Assembly: GCF_037975245.1 (NCBI RefSeq)
Contig: NC_092577.1
Coordinates: 14,656,013-14,720,012 of the forward strand
Source of the DNA: Apostichopus japonicus
Taxonomy: Eukaryota > Echinodermata > Holothuroidea > Aspidochirotida > Stichopodidae
Reading direction: 5' to 3'
Length of the DNA stretch: 64,000 bases
Shown: positions 26,171-39,800 of the stretch, piece after piece
How the letters are laid out: every line of letters starts with the position of its first letter
How positions within the stretch are numbered: the stretch's first letter is position 1
Translations under genes and position numbers: made by a program
Notes under the pieces: model-generated
The model's input: only the letters and a program-made list of their open reading frames with translations
The model's database searches: none
What the model was told of the DNA's origin: nothing

Positions 26171-29100
26171 ATATAATGGTGACCAATATTCACTCACAAA
26201 AAGTGCACTGCAAAGTGAGGGGATCGATTATACAATTCAATGGAACATATTGCAATCCGACACACACCAACGCGAATCAGGAGCATGTAATCTATGCATA
26301 GAAGAGAAGCTGGCAATAGTACAGTCGAAAGACAGACACATTAACAAAAGATCAGAGCTGTTATCGCGCTGTCGTCATGGCAACCGTAAACACACACGCC
26401 TGAAGCCGAGATAGTCTGTGATCAGTTCAGTTGCGAGCCGTACCCGTGAAACTCCGAGTAGCATTATGATGGTAATCAAAAATAAAGGAGTTTAGCTTTT
26501 CACCGCTCAGGAGTTGTTCATCATTTAGGATCTAGGCTATTCTAGCTGACAAGGGCTAATCCGTGTACGTCTGTTACCTTGCCTATTCACGTTTATTGTT
26601 TTTAATTACAAAACAACTCAAATCTCGCCTATTAATTACTTTAACGATATAGTTGTTACATAAATAAAGGTCACTCTCAAAAGATTTGCTCCCAAAACAT
26701 TCTTTCCCTCTTCTGTTTTCTCTTTGACAGAATCAGGTAAGACACTTCATTTTAATTTGAGTACTCGCAGCAAAATTATACTAGTAGCGAGATATTATTT
26801 GTAAGTGAAAGTATGGTTATAGCGAAGTGTACATACAACTCAAGACGTAAACATGCACCCGGCCGATTAAGGCAATAGCACCGAAATGTTAGTGTAATTC
26901 ACTGTGCACAGAAACATTTGATAGATTTTCATCGGATGAATCATGAAACTAATAACTCACAGTAGAATGTACAATACAAGACTGATTAAACAAGGCGCCA
27001 GTTAAAGGATATTCCAGGCTAAGGTCGATTGTTTAATAAGATGTAGGGAAGTTTCACCATCTTCAGGTCGGAACCACATCCTCGAAAGAACATAGCGCTT
27101 TGTAATTAATTTGGTGATATATTGTGAATGAATCTGGCAACAGAGGAGTGAATGATGTCATTGTGGTAATTCAGCTGTTATTCTTGAAGATATTAAACTC
27201 ACTTATACGCAGTGGAAATAGTATTGTGTATAAAACTGGCATTTTCATGCAACTCTAAATAGAGAGATAAATGAAAGCTAAGCAAACATTCCAATTGTAT
27301 CAGGTTTCAAGGATAAATCAACAAGAACAATATTATCTGAAAGTAAAGATGTTTAATATATTTAATCTTTTGACTTCCGGGTAAGCACCTCCTGTAGTGA
27401 ATCAAGGACTTAAGCTGTCAATATAGGCTACATTTAATAAAATCACATCTTGAATTAGGGGGAAGTGTTGAGATTTTGTTCCAACGAGTTAGTATTGAAT
27501 ATCTTTCTTTTCCATGTAAATGTCACTTTGTCTGCCACCTGAATATTCCTTCATTATGTTCGTTATTTGTAAGGTAGTCGATATACGTCCATGTTCTGAT
27601 CTGGTAGGGTCCCTGTCATAGCATATGCTAGCTAAAGGTTAATAAATGGATGCCCTTTAGAGTAAGAAGTGAATTCACTTCAGATGTCTGTATAGTAACA
27701 AACAGATACAAAGAACTGTGCATTGTTCAAAACCCAGAATACACCAAAATATAGTCTACGTTCTTTGATCTAAAGTAGTGGTACTTAAGAAATACACAAC
27801 AGATAAAGTGACATTTTTACTATCACGTGCTTCAAGTTATCAGATTTCTTAAAGGTTCGACCTCTTTAAGATGACACTTTGTTATCATCAATTTATAGAT
27901 TGCTGTAGAAGAACGTAGATAGGACTTATATTAAGCAAAAAGTTACGAAACGAAGAACCGGTTCATGATAAGTCGTTACATTATTTTTACGATTCCACCC
28001 AGCCAGACAATCTGGATTTAGTTTTGAGTTTATCTCGCATAAGAAACTTATAACATGGCAACTAAATAAACACATTCATGTTTCATCCTCTCGTCCTCCC
28101 TATATAGTATTTGTGTAGTTAATTTGGTTGTAACGATGAAATGAAACTGTTCACGCACATTTTGATTACTTTAACCGACATGTGTACCGTTGTTTTGATT
28201 ACTTTTGATTAATGTTCCGTCCATCTCTTTCTCCTTTTCCTCTTTCCATATTTCATCTCATTTCCCTCTTATTCTATCTTGTTCTTTGTGTTCTTTTGTT
28301 TCTAAAGCGTCAAGAGATGGTGATGCAATCTATTTTAATTTTAAGACTAACGTTTTAAGAAGCTATTGCAGTAGCTCAATAATTATATGGTTGTTTAAAT
28401 AAAGTGACATCATTTTGAAACATATACTTACAAATTTAACATTAATTTACCGATAAAGTCAACGTTGGAAAAAAGTTTCAAGTTTTCTTCAGCAATCAGA
28501 GAGTGACAAGCAAATGTTATTGTGAGGGAAATAAAAAAATGCTTACTTTGTATGCACATATGGTTTCTAGGAGTGTAAACGAATGTAACAAAGAATAGCA
28601 TGCATATATGTCATTAAAATTGATAATGATAAGAAAATATAATGAGAAATATGCACACTGAAGTTAAATGGATAATTAAATACACGAGACTCATTTAGCA
28701 ATGCGCTGTTCAAACCTCACGACGTATTTTGTGACAGCCAATGAAGTTCAACATATACTTCTTCAGATCCAGCAGGGACCCTCTTGTAGCCTAGGCTATA
28801 TAACGATATGAACGGTAATAGAAAGGGACTGACTTACAGTCAGAGTTATAAGAACGTAATTAACCTCCGTGAGAGGTGATAACAATCTGATCCTGCGCGT
28901 TGATTACATTAACTAGAACATGTTTGTAATATATACTAGTACATGTGAGTAACGTAGTTTAGATTCGGTGACGGTTGTTCCCTCTTCCTCCTTTTTATCT
29001 TAACATTATTTAACGATATTTCCTCTGCAGGAGTTGGTAAGACACTTTCTTTCAATTAATAGTTATAGCAAGAAGTGCTTGTACAGACATTTATGTGAAG

Positions 29101-30783
29101 TTTAGCGGTTTTCAAATCTATACTACAATAGTGGTAAAACATTTTTTATTGTGATCAAAAGAAGTCGCCTTACCACTGTTCGAAAGGAAAAACGACCATC
29201 ATCAAAATCACATAATTGTAGATGGTAATTCCTTTAAAGAATGATTCAAAGATAACATTATTTTAGACATGTAAAAGAGGAAAATAATGTTAACCTCTAC
29301 GTTAAAGATACTTTCTTTAAATTCTAACATGGTGTTTATGAGATATCGTCATAAAGTTTATACATCGAGTACAAACTACGCAAAATCAATGATGTTAAAT
29401 CAACCGTTAAGATTGAGTTGGTTGTAATTGTAAAATAATACATAATGATAAAGAATACTTTAACAAAGAGAACTTGACTGTAGAAATATTATGACAAATC
29501 CCTCCCCCAACCGTCTAGCCTTCGTTCCTCCTTTCTATATCCTCCTCCGAGTGTTTCTTTTATACTTATGCTTCCAATACATTTAGACTTTTGTCAAGGT
29601 AAGAAAGTGCTTTTTACTTTCTAACACTTACGGTAATATCAATAGTTTCACATAGAGCTATCTAAGCCATGATCTTCATGCTCTGTTGCATATATATATA
29701 TATATACATGTATATATATATTTATGTATGTCTATATATACATAAGGTTTTCTCGATTGGCGTTGAAATGCGTGTATCTACCAAAATCATATAGTACCCA
29801 CAATTTACGGAGATGGTCAATGGGTACATGTGCTTTCACAAGTAATATCGTAAAAGTGCACTGTACAACACCATTTGAAATAAAGCATTGTAGGAATGTA
29901 TATACTACATAAAATTGTTTGTGTAACATCAACGGCAGATGGTAAATAACAATGGGCTCTTTCTTGACACAAGATTGATTTATTGATTTGTTTTGCCACA
30001 AAAGTACAGAGTGGAGGGAAGTCTTCTATAAAGCTTAAAAGCTTAACAATGTGGAAGACTCCCTGAAGAAAGAAAAGAAATAACAAAATATATATGTGTA
30101 TAAATACATATACATAAATATTAGTACAATTTAAATGTTCAATATATATAAAGTAATTACAAACAGGTATAATTTGGTTTTAGGCAGTAACTAGCTATTA
30201 TTTCCTTACAAAACCACTTCTTAAAAGATGTAAACTAACTTGTCGAACCTTAAACACAAGTCAGTCAGTAAGTCATTAGTGTCAATCAGTTGTATGAAGT
30301 AGACTTCTCTAACGTTAGTTCACGTTATTTTCTCTTCTTTTTCTCTTTCTCTATCAAATTAAAGAACCAGGTAAGACATTCCATCTCCAATTGAAGACTT
30401 ACAGTTAAATGATAGCAGTAGCAATATTTATAAAGAAATTTAAATGACGTGATCGGAAACGCATGTGCCTACAAAATCCCATAATTGCTATTCGAAAAAT
30501 ATGTTTATCTGATTCGAACAAGTTTTTAATTCGTTGCAACGAATTGTTAATTTGTCCGTACGAATTAATAAATATTTTGAAGGAACAAATAATTTGTTAT
30601 AACAAATTAAAAATATTGTTCTAGTGCCAATGAAATTCCAACAATTGTAAAGGGTGAGAAAAGTATCAAAAAAGGAATTATCTTCAAACTATTAACGTCA
30701 GGTTAGGTTATTTGATTTTCTTATTTTGATGGTTCTATAAAAGCCTCAGGTAACACTGTGTTAACCATGGGATAACACGTTCG

Positions 30784-30851
<68 letters not shown>

Positions 30852-33800
30852 TACATATGGTTTTCTCGATTGGCGTTGAAATGCCTATATCTATCAAAAT
30901 CACATAATACCCACAATTTACGGAGATGGTACAGGAGTACATGTGCTTTCACAGGTAATATTGTATCAGTGCACTGTACAACACAATTTGAAATATGACA
31001 TAAATGTTTGCCAGCAGAAACTAATATCATCTTTTGTTTCGATTTTGCCAACGTAGTCCAACCTATATAAATATGACAGGAAACGTGGTTGGGAGTCACC
31101 CTGTCTCATTGCTTTGTTTGATTATTACCTCACATTAGTGAAGATTCCTCAGGTTTCCACCACCTCTCCTTTGTTCATTTAAGACCTCCAAGAGAGGTCC
31201 AAAATAAGTGGACCATTGCGTGAAACAAATCTCACTAAGGACTTTGGGATCAGATGACAACATGGTCTGAAATGGTCCAAGAATTCCACCTTGCATTACT
31301 CGTATCTAGGTAAAAGTTCTTCCTAAGCATTGTTAATGTGTGCAGAAGGCAGCTAAATAGCTTCGACGCATTTGCTTTGTCTACGAACAGCTTCGTAAAG
31401 AATTATTGATAGAAGTGATTACAAACATTTTAATTAAAGAATTGTTTACCTCGTCAAACATAAGCTGTTGGTTTTCAGGGTAGTTGCACTAGAATGTGGA
31501 AGGTGACCACGAAAGCTATTTTCATCCTGGAACTTTTGCTGTGTCCTTTTATATCCCATTGCCTTCATTCCAACATTAGGTTAAAAATGTTTAATCATGC
31601 ATGACTTTCCAGTTTTGTTTTTATAAGACATGATCATTTCAGATCTTTGTAAATGTGCATGTGTTTACTTCGAATGTCGGGTGGTGCACCATGCAAAACG
31701 GTTTAAAATTATAGTAGAATTCTAGTGAAATTTCAATAAGGCATACCTCACCTTCCCCTTAACCTAGGAACATATATGTACAATATCTTAGCTAGTAGCA
31801 CAGACAGGAAGTTCTTACATCACACCTCCCATAAACCTCCAACTTCTTAGTTTCAGGGGATCACCCACACTTTGGCCTCCAGTGTAATTTTCTAAAACAG
31901 AAACCCTACACCTGTTTGTGCACCAGATATTAGATCTCTACCAATTAATTAACCTTCAGTAGGATGTGTGGTCATTTTCTCAGTAGCTTAGGGAAACTTC
32001 CTGTCCCATCATCTTGTAATCCACTGTAATAGATTATATAAGATGTAACTTTCACCAATTGTAGTCAGTGTGATTCAACCTGTAGGAGCCGTGCTTAGCA
32101 CGGTTCTCTCAAGCATACTTCACCCTGACACACTCACAGTACTCAGTTTATATCTATAGCCAGTTGAAGATCTAATATACTGCAACGTCCCTTCCCTGTC
32201 TGGTGGGGCAGTCTCTAATGATGGGGTTGGCGGAAGAGAGTCTCAACAAAAAGATCACAATGTAGAAGATGTTAAAGTGCCCGTGGTACAGTGGTACCGT
32301 TTATTCAGACCTCCGTGTTCTTACACTTAGGTTCATTAAAGGTTCTTACTTAGTGCTTATCCTTGCATTACGCATGACGTAAAGGTTAACGCAATTCCTA
32401 AACCCGGCGTCTAAACGCAGCGTAGAACACGGCACTAAACGCAACGCCCAACGCAGCGTCCAACGCGGCGCCACACGCAGCGTATAACGCAACGTACAAC
32501 GCGGCGCCCAACGCAACGCCCAACGCAACGTCCAACGCGGCGCCACACGCAGCGTATAACGCAACGTATAACGCGGCGATAAACGGGAAGCCCAACGCAG
32601 CGTCTAAATATGTAAACAGATTCAAAGCTATGGGGTTACCTAAACGGTGTCTGCAATACCGTTAACAGATGCAAATATACTAAGAACCAATCGATTGACT
32701 AAATGGCAGTAACGTATCTTTCTGATATCTGACCTAGGCTATTCACTTATGTTCCTACTTACGGACTAACTGAAAAAAATACAATCACGCAGAATACTGA
32801 TCTCTACTAAAGAACACACATTGTCACGTAGTTCACCGCGCTACTGAATAACGTAAAATGATAACAATCGGTCAATAACATTACTCCTAAATAATTGGGC
32901 GTAACCTTCCTCAGTTAAATATCGCAGTTTGCTAACAATTTATACAACTCACAAATGTATCCAATAATATTCTTAACGCTTACAATATCTATGAACAGTT
33001 AAACACGGTGCTGTGGTATTAGAAACCTACCAACTTGGATAATAGTAAATGATATGATAACGTACCGTACGTATACGTCTTGCGAGATTTTGGCAGAGTC
33101 CCTCGCTGCAAGTACCAACAGCTCCTTTTATACTAGCCTGAACAATGGCTTAAGTTTACGCGCGTGAGAAAGTTACTACTTCAAAGAGCACCGCCTTAGT
33201 GTTGCAGTCCCCAGACTTCCGGAGACCGAGAGGCCAGGTGCACGATTACTTACGTCATAGTAAACAACTTAACGGGGACTTCCCGACAAATAATCATAAC
33301 ATTACGTAAACAGTTTATACAGCTTAAAGAATAGCCCTCAAAGCTTAAGTACTATGCAAGTTTGGTTACACAACCATTTAATTCAACTATTTTGTTCGTA
33401 TCCTTATTACTTGGTCACATACCGCTGTGACAATTTACTGGAGCAGCGGGGCTGTGACAAAAGCATTGTAGGAATGTATATTCTACTTACAATTGTTTTG
33501 TGTAACATCAATGGCAGATGGTAAATAACAATGGGCTCTTTCTTGACACAAGATTGATTGATTTATTTGTTTTGCCACAAAAAGTACAGAGTGGAGGGAG
33601 GTCTTCTATAAAGCTTAAATAGCTTAACAATATGGAAGACTCCCTGAAGAAAGAAAAGAAATAACAAAATATATATGTGTAAAAATACATAAATCTAAGT
33701 ACAATTTAAATGTTAAATATATACATAGTAATTTCATACAGGAATAATTTGGTTTTAGTAACTAGATATTATTCCCTTACAAAACCACCTCTTAAAAGAT

Positions 33801-36800
33801 GTAAACTCCCTTGTCGAACCTTAAATACAAGTCAGTTAGTAGGTCATTAGTGTCAATCAGTTGTATGAAGTACACTTTTTGAAGGTTAGTTCACGTTATT
33901 TTCTCTTCTTTTTTTATTTCTCTATCAAATAAAAGAACTAGGTAAGGCATTCCATCTCAATTTGAAGACTTACAGTTAAATGATAGCAGTAGCAATATTT
34001 ATACAGACATTTATATGACGTGATCGGAAACGCATGTGCCTACAAAATCCCAAAATTGCCATTCGAAAAATATGTTTATCTGATTCGAACAAGTTTTTAA
34101 TTCGTTGCAACGAAATGTTGATTTGTCCGTACGAATTAATAAATATTTTGAAGTAACAAATAATTTGTTATGACAAATTAAAAATATTGTTCTAGTGCCA
34201 ATGAACTTCCCACGATAAAGAGTGATAGAGAGTAAAGGGTGGGAAAAGTATCAACAAAGGAATTATCTTCAAACTATTAACGTCAGGTTAGGTTATTTGA
34301 TTTTCTTATAAGGTTCCCTCACGTGTGCCACCACCATTAAGTAAACTTTACAGTTTTACAGTCACTAAGCCCAAATATTGTGTTCACTGCTTAAATTGTT
34401 GGTGCCCACAATTCAAAATTCCTTGATACGGGTCTAGTTAATGTCCAAATAAAACCTTTAGCTGTTATCTACTGTATATCTTATGATGCAAAGTAGTAAT
34501 TAAATGAACTTGCAAAGAATGAAACGGATGCGCAAAGTTGTTAAAGAAGAAAGAATTTTTCTTATAAGTTACAGCTGTAACATAATGTAAGGCATAATGG
34601 TAATAGTGGGCAGATTGATAAGAATGGTGACTTAATAGCTGACAGCAGACGATATCAAGTTCCAAACGATAATGAATACACATCATATAAAAATGACGGT
34701 TGTCACATATCTGTGGGTTCAAGACGACGGTGAATATCCACCGATGACACTAAATGCTTTGAAAATGGGAAGCTGATTGATGTGACAGTACTTATGACAG
34801 TATACTATGATCCCGCATGCTGATTATGTGATAAAAGAGATTTGTTGTATGAATTAAATATTACATTCTTTTACGTTTTCCTTTTTGTCTCTGTTTTTTC
34901 TTCATCATAAAAGTCAGTGGTAAGACATGTCATTACTCTCTTAATACAAACATTGAGATTCTTGCAGTATCTGCATGTACAGACTAGTAAATGAAGTGAA
35001 GATAACATCCGTTGAGTTCGTGATGCCAATGTAATAGTTATAAAATAATTGTACATTCAAGCGATAAATAAGGTGTTCATTAATAGGTTTCAAACCTATC
35101 CAAACAAGTTGCGAAATAATAAGTCAAAGTTAATGATTTTGCAACGAGGTATGTAATGTACAATACTGAATAACATGACATAAGTAAAAAAGAAAGAATA
35201 GAATATCTGAGGTTGTAAATAATTTCAGATTCATAGGCTGCGTCACAAGGAGATGGAAGGAGGTGATCGTGATCCCGCCCCGTTATGGAAATTAAGATTC
35301 CGTCACGTGTGCTACCACCATTAAGTAAACATTCAAGTTTAATAGTCACAATGACCAAATATTGTGTTCACTTCTTAAAATGTTGGTGCCCACAATTCAG
35401 AATTCCTTGATACGGGCCTAGTTAATGTCCAAATAAAACCTTTAGCTGTTATATACTGTACATCTCATGATGCTAATACACATCATATACACATCATATA
35501 AAAATGACGGTTATCACCTATCTGTGGGTTCAAGACGACGGTAAATATCCACCGATGTCACTAAATGCTTTGAAAATGGGAAGCTGATTGATGTGACAGT
35601 ACTTATGACAGTATACTTTGATCCCGCATGTTGATTACGTGATAAAAGAGATTTGTTGTATGAATTAAATATTACATTCTTTTACGTTTTCCTTTTTGTC
35701 TCTGTTTTTTCTTAGTCATAAAAGTCAGTGGTAAGACATGTCATTACTCTCTTAATACAAACATTGAGATTCTTGCAGTATCTGCATGTACAGACTAGTA
35801 AATGAAGTGAAGATAACATCCGTTGAGTTCGTGGTGCCAATGTAATAGTTATACAATAATTGAATATCAACCGATGAAAAAGTTTTCATAATAGGAATCA
35901 AACCTAATCAAACAAGTTGCGAAATAATAAGTCAAAGTAAATGATTTTTGTAACGAGGTATAAAATGCACAATATTGAATAAACAGGTCATAAGTGGAAA
36001 AGAAAGAATAGCATATCTGAGGCTGTAAATAATTTTACATTCAAAGGCTGCGCCTAAGGGAGATGGAAGGAGGTGATCGTGACCCCGCCCCGTTATGTAA
36101 ATTATGATTCCCTCACGTGTGCTACCACCATTAAGTAAACATTCAAGTTTAATAGTCACAATGACCAAATATTGTGTTCACTTCTTAAAATGTTGGTGCC
36201 CACAATTCAGAATTCCTTGAGACGGGTCTAGTTAATGTCCAAATAAAACCTTTAGCTGTTATATACTGTACATCTCATGATGCTAATACACATCATATAC
36301 ACATCATATACACATCATATAAAAATGACGGTTATCACCTATCTGTGGGTTCAAGACGACGGTAAATATCCACCGATGTCACTAAATGCTTTGAAAATGG
36401 GAAGCTGGTTGATATGACAGTACTTATGACAGTATACTATGATCCCGCATGCTGATTATGTGATAAAAGAGATTTGTTGTTTGAAGTAAATATTACGTTC
36501 TTCTTTTACGTTTTCCTTTTTGTCTCTGTTTTTCTTCTTCATAAAAGACCATCGTAAGACATTTCATTAATATCTTAATACTAACATTAAAATTCTGGCA
36601 GTAGCTTCATAAACAGACGAGAAAATGAAGTGAAGATTAAATCCGTTGAGTTCGTGATGCAAATGTAATAGTTATAAAATAATTTTACATTCAACCGATA
36701 AATAAAGTGTTCATTAATAGGTTTCAAACCTATCCAAACAAGTTGCGAAATAATAAGTCAAAGTTAATGATTTTGCAACGAGGTATGTAATGTACAATAC

Positions 36801-39800
36801 TGAATAACATGGCATAAGTCAAAAAGAAAGAATAGCATATCTGAGGTTGTAAATAATTTCAGATTCATAGGCTGCGTCACAAGGAGATGGAAGGAAGTGA
36901 TCGTGACCCCGTCCCGTTGTGGAAATTAAGATTCCCTCAAGTGTGCTACCACAATTAAGTAAACATTCCAGTTTCATAGTCACTATAACAAATATTGTGT
37001 TCACTCTTAAACTGTTGTTGCCCTAAATTCAGAATTCCTGGATACGAATCTGGTTCATGACTAAATAAAAACTTAAGTTGTTATCTGCAGTATATCTAAT
37101 GATGCTAAGTAGTCATAAAATAGACTTGCCAAGAATGTAACGATGCGCGAAGTTGTTCAACAAGAGAGTATTGTTCTTTTAAGTTACAGCTGTAACAGAA
37201 TGTAGGGCATAATGGTAATAGTGGGTAGATATATAAGAATGGTGACCAAATAGCTGAAAGCAGACAATATCATGTTCCAAACAATCATGAATACACATCA
37301 TATAAAAATGACGGTTTTCACCTATCTGTGGGCTCAAGACGACGGTGAATAGCCACTGATGACACTTAATGCTTTGAGAAATTGGAAGCTGATTGATGTG
37401 ACTGTATTATTAACATTACACTATGATCCCGCATGCTGATGAATTTATAAAAGAGATTTGTTGTATACAATTATCATTAACGTTCTTCTTTTACGTTATC
37501 CTCTTTGTCTCTGTTTTTCTTTTCATAAAAGGCTGTCGTAAGACATTTCATTACTATCTTAATACTTACATTGAAATTCTTGCAGTAACTGCATATACAG
37601 GCTAGTACATGAAGTGAAGATAACATCCGTTGAGATGGTGATGCCAATCTAATAGTTATACAATAATTGTACATTCAACCTATGAAAAAAATTTCATGAA
37701 TAGGTATCAAACCTATCCAAACAAGTTGCAAAATAATAAGTCAAAGTAAATGATTTTTGTAACGAGGTATAAAATGCACAATATTGAATACACAGGGCAT
37801 AAGTGGAAAATAAAGAATAGCATATCTGAAGTTGGAGATAATTTCAGATTCATAGGCTGCAGCACAAGGAGATGGACGGAGGTGATCGTGACCCCTCCCC
37901 GTTATGGAAATTAAGAGTCCCTTACGTATGCCACCACCATTAAGTAAACTTTCAATTTTTACAGTCACTAAGACCAAACATTGTGTTCACTTCTTAAACT
38001 GTTGATACCCATAATTCAGAATTCCTGAATACGGGTCTAGTTAATGTCCAAATAAAACCTTTAGCTGTGATCTACTGTATATCTTATGATGCAAAGTAGT
38101 AATAAAATGAACTTGCACAGAATGTAAAGGATGCGTAAAGTTGTTAAATAAGAAAGAAGTTTTCTTTTAAGTTACAGCTGTAACAGAATGTAGGGCATAA
38201 TGGTAATAGTGGGTAGATTGATAAGCATGGTGACCAAATAGCTGACAGCAGACGATATCAAGTTCCAAGCGATAATGAATACACATCATATAAAATTGAC
38301 GGTTATCACCTATCTGTGGGTTCAAGACGACAGTGAATATCCACCGATGACACTAAATGCTTTGAAAGATGGGATTCTGATTGATGTGACTTCATAACAG
38401 TATCCTATGATCCCGCATGCTGATTACTTTATAAAAGAGATTTGTTGTAAACAACTATCATTAACGTTCTTCTTTTTCGTTTTCCTCTTTGTCTCTGTTT
38501 TTTCTTCTTCAAAAAAGCCCCTGGTAAGACATTTCATTACTATCTTAATACTAACATTGAAATTCCTGCAGTAGCTGCATATATATAGGCTTGTACATGA
38601 AGTGAAGATAACATCCGTTGAGTTTGTGATGCTAATATAATAGTAATACAATAATTGAATATCAACCGATGAAAAAGTTTTCATGAATAGGTATCAAACC
38701 TATTCAAACAAGTTGCGAAATCATAAGTCAAAGTAAATGATTTTTGTAACGAGGTATAAAATGCACGATATGGAATACACAGGGCATAAGTGGAAAAGAA
38801 AGAATAGCATATCTGAGGCTGTAAATAATTTCAGATTCATAGGCTGCAGCACAAGGAGATGGAAGGAGGTGATCGTGACCCCGCCCCGTTATGGAAATTA
38901 AGATTCCCTCACGTGTGCCACCACCATTAAGTAAACTTTCAATTTTTACAGTCATTAAGACCAAATATTGTGTTCACTTCTTAAACTCTTGTTGCCCACA
39001 ATTCAGAATTCCTTGATACGGGTCTAGCTAATGTCCAAATAAAACCTTTAGCTGTAATCTACGGTATATCTCATGATTCTAACTTGTAATAAAATGAACT
39101 TGCAAAGAATGTAACGATGCGCAAATTTGTTAAATAAGAAAGAATTGTTCTTTTAAGTTACAGATGTAACATAGTGTAGCGCATAATGGTAATAGTGGGT
39201 AGATTGATAAGAATGGTGACTTAATAGCTGACAGCAGACGATATCAAGTTCCAAACGATAATGAATACGCGTCATTTGAAAATGACTGTTACACCTATCT
39301 GTGAGTTCAAGACGACGGTGAATATCCACCGATGTCACTAAATGCTTTGAAAAATGGGAATCTGATTGATGGGACTCTATTTATAACAGTATACTATGTG
39401 ACCGCATGTTGATAACTTTATAAAAGAGATTTGTTGTATACAATTATCATTAGCGTTCTTGTTTTATGTTATCCTCTTTGTCTCTGTTTTTCTTCTTCAT
39501 AAAAGGCTATCGTAAGCCATTTCATTACTATCTTAATACTTACATTGAAATTCTTGCAGTAGCTGCATAAACAGGCTAGAACATGAAGTGAAGATAACAT
39601 CCGTTGAGTTCGTGATGCCAATGTAATAGTTATACAATAACTGAACATTCAACCCATAAAAAAAAGTGTTCATTAATATGTTTCAAACCTATCCAAACAA
39701 GTTGCGAAATAATAAGTCAAAGTTAATGATTTTGCAACGAGGTATGTAATGTACAATACTGAATAACATGGCATAAGTCAAAAAGAAAGAATAGCATATC

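Larger units (their letters stand above)
19561..29740 (+). repeat. middle cassette block, strongly diverged
   Basis: The cassettes here are old and carry different flanks, but most keep 'acttttcttcttctgatttctct...acag' before the exon and GTAAGACATTTCA after it. A sub-block 'gggttcaattcgacggccgatatgctcttatgttacttgatgcttt' type is shared with the right array ('ggttcaagacgacggtgaatatccaccgatg...aatgctttg'). This links the middle and right cassettes by descent. GATCATGCTGCCGCATGATC recurs at 21191, 22344 and 22685. Confidence 0.55.
30999..33460. mobile_element. 2.46-kb insertion inside a cassette
   Basis: The insertion is defined by comparison with copy L. It starts TGACATAAATG and ends GGGGCTGTGACA, so it runs TG...CA, but no convincing target duplication or internal retroelement gene is visible. 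It contains a possible sulfotransferase relic at its left end, a small perfect hairpin (about 32089-32106), and a CpG-rich 12-bp minisatellite. Captured genomic DNA or a non-autonomous LTR-type element are both possible. Confidence 0.5.
30851..34310 (+). repeat. cassette copy R, split by a 2.46-kb insertion
   Basis: The left arm (30851-30998) and right arm (33461-34310) together match copy L. The break falls inside 'tttgaaata|aagcattg', which is continuous in copy L at about 29875-29890. After 34310 the sequence switches abruptly to the 985-bp family. Confidence 0.75.

Noticed and set aside
32346-32625. Ala- and Leu/Arg-rich ORFs on the minus strand
   Set aside because: By-products of a 12-bp minisatellite whose unit is a multiple of three and free of stops.
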